A DNA stretch of 21,687 nt from Nemertoderma westbladi (lineage: Eukaryota > Xenacoelomorpha > Nemertodermatida > Nemertodermatidae). Shown one piece after another: positions 16,808 through 21,687 of this stretch (its first letter is position 1; each line of letters begins with the position of its first letter). The translations under genes were made by a program, and so were the position numbers. Location: assembly GCA_032718475.1 (NCBI GenBank), contig JAUCBJ010003594.1:1-21687 (forward strand), given 5' to 3'. The notes beneath the pieces are model-generated. The model did not search any database. It saw only the letters and a program-made list of their open reading frames with translations, and was not told where the DNA came from.

Positions 16808-17730
16808 GGTAGAATAAAACGTCTGTCCTTATCTGATCTGATCTGATCTGACAGCATCTGATCCTATAACCAATCAGGAGAAAGATATATAATATTTACC
16901 TGTCTGTTAGGTAAATAGCCAATAGCTGAATAGGGGATCACGTTTCACGTTGCCTGTTTATGTATCAGTATCATCATATGACGTAGCAGTACAGGCATAC
17001 CGGTATGGGCGGTATGCATCTAATGCACAAAGGCATATTATTATACCTATTTATTATTATATATTTACACCTATTAAAAATGCGATATAGGATGAAGGAT
17101 GGCGGGTATGAAAGTTGTATGTGTTGTGTATGTGTTGGCGGGTATGTAAACAACTTTCGTAGATTTAGTTGGTGTTGAAACATTAAACATTTATTAAAAA
17201 CAATACAGCCTTTGCTGCAATATTTTCGTAAATCTTTCTTGTTAGTAGTTATCATTATTAATAGTTAAAGTTAATTATATTAATTATAATTAATATTATT
17301 AATTAAGTAATGATACTTATTAATACATTACATTTAAAATATTTATTGTTTGTTTGTTACGCTAAACATCTAAAGGGAAGGCAGGAAGGGGTATCTCTCT
17401 AGGCCTACTGTACAGTACAGTGATAGTGTGTATATGACGAAACACTTACTGACTTATGCCCCATATTGCCAGCTGCTACAGTGGAGTTTATACTCAGACG
17501 ATGAAGGAATATGGGAATGTGGGAATTAATAAACGCTGTTGTTACCTTCCAATTGAAGGAAAAGAGCTGGTTACAGCGGCTGTAATTTCTAACCAAAACA
17601 ATAAACGACGTTTTACCTACAAATTAAGAGAAAGGAGCAGGTTACCGAGACAGGGTTTTCCAACCAAAACAATTAACGATTTTGTTACCACCAATTGAGG
17701 GAAAGGAGAATATGTTACCGCGGCGGCTTG
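16808..17730 (-). mobile_element. Dispersed repeat B (inverted copy of repeat A)
   Basis: The reverse complement aligns with 10615-11395, from CGCGGTAACAT-type sequence at 17725 down to GACAGACGTTTTATTCTACC at about 16810. It carries the same three units of about 72 bp (17532-17730). It also has about 150 bp of extra sequence (around 17300-17455) not present in copy A. No coding frame was found. Confidence 0.85.
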
Positions 17731-17817
17731 TTTACACCCTCCTTCTTCATAACCGTCCGACTGACTGATCAATAGATCATCCCCCTCAAAAAAATAAAGG
17801 ACATCGCGCACGCGCAT

Positions 17818-18215
17818 AAAACACTTAATAAAGATAAATTTAATAAAAAAACTCGACCGAAAAGTGAAATCCTGGTATTCTATACATGGGCTGATGGGCG
17901 AAGAATACCAGACTTTCTGCCGTTATATTTCACTTTGCAGTTACCCCCATGTGAAGAATACCAGACTTTATGCCGTTATATTTCACTTTGCAGTTACCCC
18001 CATGTGAAGAATACCAGGTTCTCACCAAAAACACAGGTTACAGAACGGCTGAATATAACCAAAACAATAAACGAATTAGTACATTTACAGGTTATAAGAC
18101 ATAAATAAGCTCTATAATACACTCAATAAAGATAAATTAAAAAATAATTAAAATCTTCATATATAAAATTCCAATAAAAGTCGACCGAAAAGTGAAATCC
18201 TGGTATTCTTTACAT
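17818..18215. repeat. Repeat cluster: direct 34-bp repeats around a 53-bp tandem
   Basis: Two direct copies (17854-17890 and 18179-18213) share TCGACCGAAAAGTGAAATCC and TGGTATTCT-TACATGGGC. Between them, 17900-18018 holds 2.2 copies of an exact 53-bp unit (starts at 17900, 17953 and 18006; it contains GAAGAATACCAGACTTT and CAGTTACCCCCATGT). CCCATGTGAAGAATACC is the inverse of GGTATTCTTTACATGGG apart from one base, so the cluster can fold back. A GGTTACAGAACGG-type motif near 18045 relates to the shared 70-bp module. Confidence 0.85.
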
Positions 18216-18725
18216 GGGCCGGCACCAAAATTTGGCACCAGCCGCTAAAAACAAATTTTTAAAAGATTTCTAGCTTATTTTATTTGAATTCCTTTTAGTT
18301 CGTTTCAGTTAGTCTTTTAGTTAGTATCGTTAGTTTCAGAGCGGGAGGTGTTATATTGACCACCCCCCCCCCCCGGGTTTAAGGGGATTGATTGATTAAT
18401 TGCTTGATATTTTTTTCCAGATTAACAATATAAAACAATTTACATATTAAACACTAAAATAAGGAACTGGTAAATAATATATAATAGTGTATAGTGTACG
18501 TGTAGTTACTACTGTATTTAATTACTTAAGTAATAGATAGGGCCTACTGATCAAACTGAAAGTAAATAAAAATGTAACTGAAAATAGTGTAGCTGTGTAG
18601 TGAACGTCTATGATATCGGGCTTGTCTAATCAGCACGATTTATGATTACCTAATTAAAAGTTTAAAAATAGTCTTAATGAGCTGTACCAATTGCAAACGT
18701 TAAAACGGAGGGATAGCCTTATGCG
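18216..18725. other. Intergenic, no gene seen
   Basis: AT-rich, with C12 at 18363-18374 followed by GGG and short TTAGT repeats near 18296-18335. No gene or RNA recognised. Confidence 0.55.
18363..18374. repeat. C12 homopolymer
   Basis: Twelve consecutive C, followed by GGG. The shortest of four long G/C runs in the window. Confidence 0.95.
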
Positions 18726-19050
18726 GTGAACCGCGTTTCCATAAGGGTCCCTCCCAGTAATACCGGGGAAACTTCACATGCTGGTCGACATAGGCAGAAA
18801 GTCCAGTACTCATTTAGCTACTATTTAAGGATGCAAGGCAGAGATGCCTCGCTAAACCCTTCAAAACATTCGTGCCGAAACGAAAACTACCTTGGCCCCC
18901 ACGCCGGGGTTGAACCCAGAACCTCCGAGATATGTGAATTCAATATAACCACTACACCAAGGTGCGCTCTGAACCAAGGTGGAACAAGTGTCAGATACCG
19001 TCAGATCAGATCAGATCAGATCAGATAAGGACAGACGTTTTAGCCATCCT
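18726..19050 (-). mobile_element. tRNA-derived SINE-like copy (minus strand)
   Basis: Read on the minus strand, a (TGATC)n leader (about 19040-18995) leads to a tRNA-like unit at 18963-18889. That unit has ACCTTGG / CCAAGGT pairing, A box TGGTGTAGTGG and B box GGTTCAACCCC. The body then continues to about 18726. The leader and head match 10255-10396. Part of the body (18805-18847) matches the fragment at 11870-11925. A partial duplication of the ACCTTGG start is visible at about 18963-18985. Confidence 0.82.
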
Positions 19051-19294
19051 ACACAGCACCACCTACAGACCTACAGACAGACAGATCCACTGCAGTACTG
19101 CCTACCGGCTAACCGCCTAACCGGTACTGACACATGCCTGCACGCCCACTGCCCACGCGCCCACGGTAACTCTGTAACTTTTGGAAAATCTGAACTGACA
19201 GACAGACAAACTGACACTCCAGCACTGACTGCTGACGTCAGAAGTACCAGATTGCAGACTGCAGAGAGGAAAACCAGGGGTAAATCTTTTCGAC
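19051..19294. other. Spacer, no gene seen
   Basis: Contains short CAGACAGACAG-type simple repeats (about 19065-19085 and 19195-19215). Open frames here have no recognisable domain. Confidence 0.5.
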
Positions 19295-19346
19295 CTATGC
19301 GTAGGCCTACGCATAGCTCTACGCATAGCTACGCCGCTATGCGTAG
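19295..19346. repeat. CTATGCGTAG palindrome cluster
   Basis: 19295-19316 is a perfect 22-bp palindrome (CTATGCGTAGG and its reverse complement). Immediately after it, CTACGCATAG (19319-19328) and CTATGCGTAG (19337-19346) form a perfect 10-bp stem with an 8-nt loop. Confidence 0.9.
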
Positions 19347-19394
19347 TTCGCAACATTGGGTCATATATCACCAGTTTCAGAGTTTTAACATTAA

Positions 19395-19427
19395 CTACGC
19401 GTAGGTGCTACGTATAACTACGCGTAG
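19395..19427. repeat. Two CTACGCGTAG palindromes in a 23-bp direct repeat
   Basis: The 10-bp palindrome CTACGCGTAG occurs at 19395-19404 and 19418-19427, each followed by GTGCT. It belongs to the same motif family as the cluster at 19295-19346 and the palindrome at the window's end. Confidence 0.85.
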
Positions 19428-19920
19428 GTGCTGGTGCTACCCATAACTATGCCTATACGTCGCGTTTATCATTAGTAGGATTACATAGGCTATTCCAAGC
19501 GTGTCAGTACTAAAATAAGACAAAACATGTTTAATAAACAACCCACAAACATCAAATGCTTTCAACAGTAATGTATCCTATACCTGTATACTCTCTTGAG
19601 GCATACGCTAAGACTATATTCTTCACTTCATGCGTTGCGGGTGCTAAAATGTGTTACCGGTAATAATGTTTAGAGTTCAAAAATAGTTTACAAAGGAAAT
19701 AGGCCGATGGTTCTTATCGATTCTCTATGCCTTTTATTGCCTTTGTTCACGATAGGGCAAGGATATATTTAATATGTTAACCCCTTAACAAGGGAAGGGG
19801 GAGACTAAATTGTCTACCATGATTGGTTGCACTTGTTATTTGACCAAACACTGAAACAATTGAATTATATGCAGTATTTATCAGCTTTCGCTTAATCAAT
19901 TCACCGGTAGACTGGTAGCT
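19428..19920. other. Intergenic, no gene seen
   Basis: No recognisable gene or paired repeat between the palindrome cluster and the TA-flanked transposon. Confidence 0.5.
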
Positions 19921-20265
19921 TACAGTCCCAATCCCAATAAACATTAACTTGGTCGTTTTGGCGGCCAAAATGACCAAAATCGCCAAAAAAATGTAGTGTA
20001 TTCCTAGGGGCTACTTGGTCGTTTTGGCGAAGCGATTTAACTCGAATCAGCTAAGTCCAGACATTCAGTCTCCTTGGCCATCCATTTGGTGGATCTGACT
20101 AAATGTCGGCTCGCTTTCATTTTTATTATTGACAGATTGTTAACTTACCCGGCGCTGAACCTTGCAGTACTGGAGTCCGCCCACTCAGGCATTGATAGAG
20201 TACACAGTCTTATAAAAGGAGTTGAATGGGGCTTTGTTAAAGGAGGAGTATGTATAATAATCTGA

Positions 20266-20412
20266 ACGTCCCGAAATTAATTTATGGACGTCCCGAAATT
20301 AACTTATGGACGTCCCGAAATTAATTTATGGACGTCCCAAAATTAATCTATCAACCAATTAGAATCGTAATGAAATAACTAATTAATGGACGTCCATAAA
20401 TTAATTTCGGGA
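20266..20412. repeat. 22-bp tandem repeat with inverted copy
   Basis: Four 22-bp units (20266-20353) of the form ACGTCCCGAAATTAATTTAT plus GG. After about 40 bp, GGACGTCC (20388-20395) is followed by an inverted copy, ATAAATTAATTTCGGGA (20396-20412). The cluster can fold into a long AT-rich hairpin. It lies inside the TA-flanked transposon. Confidence 0.9.
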
Positions 20413-20516
20413 TGTTAATTTCGGAAATTAATTTCAATAATATTTTTTTTTATAATAAAATTTTTTTTTAATATTTTTTTACAATGTACAATGTACAATA
20501 ATTCGCGGACACTGCG

Positions 20517-20922
20517 GGGTGACTACAAAACAAAGACCCAATTATAACGACCTACATAATCTTGTTACATGTGTTAACTTTCGTTAATTGTTTTGAATCC
20601 CCCGTCACGCATCTGTAACTTTCTCCTTTACTAACCTGCCCCTTTAAATAGCAATGGTACATAACGCTCATTGTGACCTGTACAAAACAAAGAGGTAAAG
20701 TCGCGTTACGTCCCAAAGAGCGTTAGGTTCCAAACAGCTTTAGGTCCCATTGCCAGAGAGAGTGAGGTCACATTGCCATTTAAAGGAGCAGGTTAGTAAA
20801 GAAGCAGGTTACAGAGGCGTGTTGGGGAACAAAAACAATAAACGAAAGTTAATAACACATGTGTTTTGTATTTGTACAGGTCTTTATTATTTGGGTCGTT
20901 GGTCTTTGTTTTGTAGTCACCC
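20517..20922. mobile_element. Long-TIR element with 9-bp target duplication (Mutator-like MITE), nested
   Basis: The ends are GGGTGACTACAAAACAAAG (from 20517) and its exact reverse complement (to 20922). Imperfect pairing then continues for roughly 150 bp, so most of the 406 bp is inverted-repeat arm. The same 9 bases, GACACTGCG, flank both ends (20508-20516 and 20923-20931), a clean target-site duplication. Nine-base duplications with long TIRs are typical of Mutator-like elements. The arms contain the shared CTGTAAC(C)T-CTCCTTT module. There is no coding capacity. It inserted into the 19923-21414 transposon. Confidence 0.87.
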
Positions 20923-20931
20923 GACACTGCG

Positions 20932-21349
20932 GTGTTGCGTGGGAGCCACCAATCCACCCACCCACACTCAACTCCCAACTTCCTGGACACTAGGATACTG
21001 AGTGAAAGCGTCTAAAACTACAGTACTACAGGAACTCCATGACAGACTATGGGCTAGCGACTAGGGACTGGCGCCCTTGAACATGTAAACTGTAGAAACT
21101 ACTGTACCACCTACCTTAAAGTGACCTGTGGGACCAGCCCATTATTAGTGAGGTCGGCATTTCTCTTTATCCTGCCGCTCTCTTTGTATTACAATAGCAT
21201 ACAGCTAACCAATGGCAATGGTCTACCCCCAGTGCGGTTTTCTATCTGCCAACATCCTGTGCTTTACTTACATTCAGCCTCTATTCACTGGCTGTGATTG
21301 ACAAGCCAACTTGCCTCAGAAGTTCCTTTCATGAATGCCGCAATTTATA
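20932..21349. other. Interior of the TA-flanked transposon, no gene seen
   Basis: Non-coding sequence between the nested element and the right terminal repeat. No transposase motif was recognised in any frame. Confidence 0.6.
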
Positions 21350-21673
21350 TTTGGCCATTTTGGTCGTTTTGGCCGCCAAAATGACCAAGTTAATGTTTAT
21401 TGGGATTGGGACTGTACTACTGTAGAATATTTAAATAATCCAATGGAAACAAAGATACTTGAATCATGTCTACTTTTAATTCATCCTGTGTTTTTATGTG
21501 AAAGAGCCGAATATTATTTATTACCCGTGCTGTATGCAGAGATGCAGATGACTGTATGAGTTTCCGATTCTGTTATTCCATTTGTCTGATAATCAGATAC
21601 CTGACATATACCGATACTTGCCTAACAACTCAACCCTACCGGACCTGAAATGAAAAATCATTGTTATCAGGAC

Positions 21674-21687
21674 TGCTACGCGTAGCA
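21674..21687. repeat. 14-bp palindrome at window end
   Basis: TGCTACGCGTAGCA is a perfect palindrome ending exactly at the window boundary. Its core CTACGCGTAG is the motif seen at 19395 and 19418, so another element of that family may begin here. Confidence 0.75.

Larger units (their letters stand above)
19923..21414. mobile_element. Non-autonomous TA-target DNA transposon (Tc1/mariner-like), 1.49 kb
   Basis: Terminal inverted repeats of about 64 bp begin CAGTCCCAATCCCAATAAAC (19923) and end GGGACTG (21414), with about three mismatches between arms. TA dinucleotides flank both ends (19921-19922, 21415-21416), as expected for the Tc1/mariner superfamily. Each arm contains a near-palindrome, GGTCGTTTTGGC facing GCCAAAATGACC, and a partial extra copy (CTTGGTCGTTTTGGCG) lies near 20013. 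No transposase frame is present. The interior holds a 22-bp tandem repeat and a nested long-TIR element. The high arm similarity suggests fairly recent movement, driven by a transposase encoded elsewhere. Confidence 0.85.

Noticed and set aside
18726-19404. Plus-strand ORFs of 100 and 141 codons
   Set aside because: They run through the SINE-like copy, the (TGATC)n tract and the palindrome cluster, so they are repeat-derived chance frames.

Overview
This window looks like part of an animal (metazoan) nuclear genome, probably from an invertebrate. Most of it is AT-rich, intron-containing and crowded with decayed transposable elements. The only host gene I can support is NAA25, the auxiliary subunit of the NatB N-terminal acetyltransferase, encoded on the minus strand by three exons (12315-12138, 11585-11452, 8754-5860). 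Exon 2 is only 134 bp and was found by eye from homology plus splice sites. The joined protein is about 1068 residues. The last exon is an uninterrupted, GC- and CpG-rich 2.9 kb block that stands out sharply from its AT-rich surroundings.

Layout. About 66-1186 is a minisatellite of roughly fifty 21-bp units. 1187-5460 is AT-rich intergenic DNA with a dispersed repeat (1326-1740), small local repeats and a 138-bp foldback element (4840-4977). 5460-12315 is NAA25. Its intron 2 holds a non-LTR retrotransposon remnant (C-terminal reverse transcriptase region), a perfect 21-bp hairpin, a tRNA-derived SINE-like copy and a dispersed repeat of about 0.8 kb. Its intron 1 holds a SINE 3' fragment. 12641-12892 is a dispersed repeat upstream of the NAA25 start. 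13246-14985 is a broken retrotransposon with reverse transcriptase (YLDDG) and restriction-like endonuclease segments. It sits inside another repeat, and the 1326-1740 copy shows that repeat without the insert. 15390-19920 is again repeats, many of them inverted partners of elements further left. 19923-21414 is a 1.49 kb TA-flanked inverted-repeat transposon without a transposase. A 406-bp long-TIR element with a perfect 9-bp target duplication is nested inside it (20517-20922).

How the parts relate. Three repeat families occur here as inverted pairs (1.3-1.7 / 13.1-15.4 kb; 10.6-11.4 / 16.8-17.7 kb; 12.6-12.9 / 16.2-16.5 kb). A module of about 70 bp recurs roughly ten times across otherwise different elements. 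I see no operon, CRISPR array, prophage or bacterial feature, and no convincing new multi-gene system. The most interesting points are the NAA25 gene structure, the nested transposon history and the shared transposon modules.
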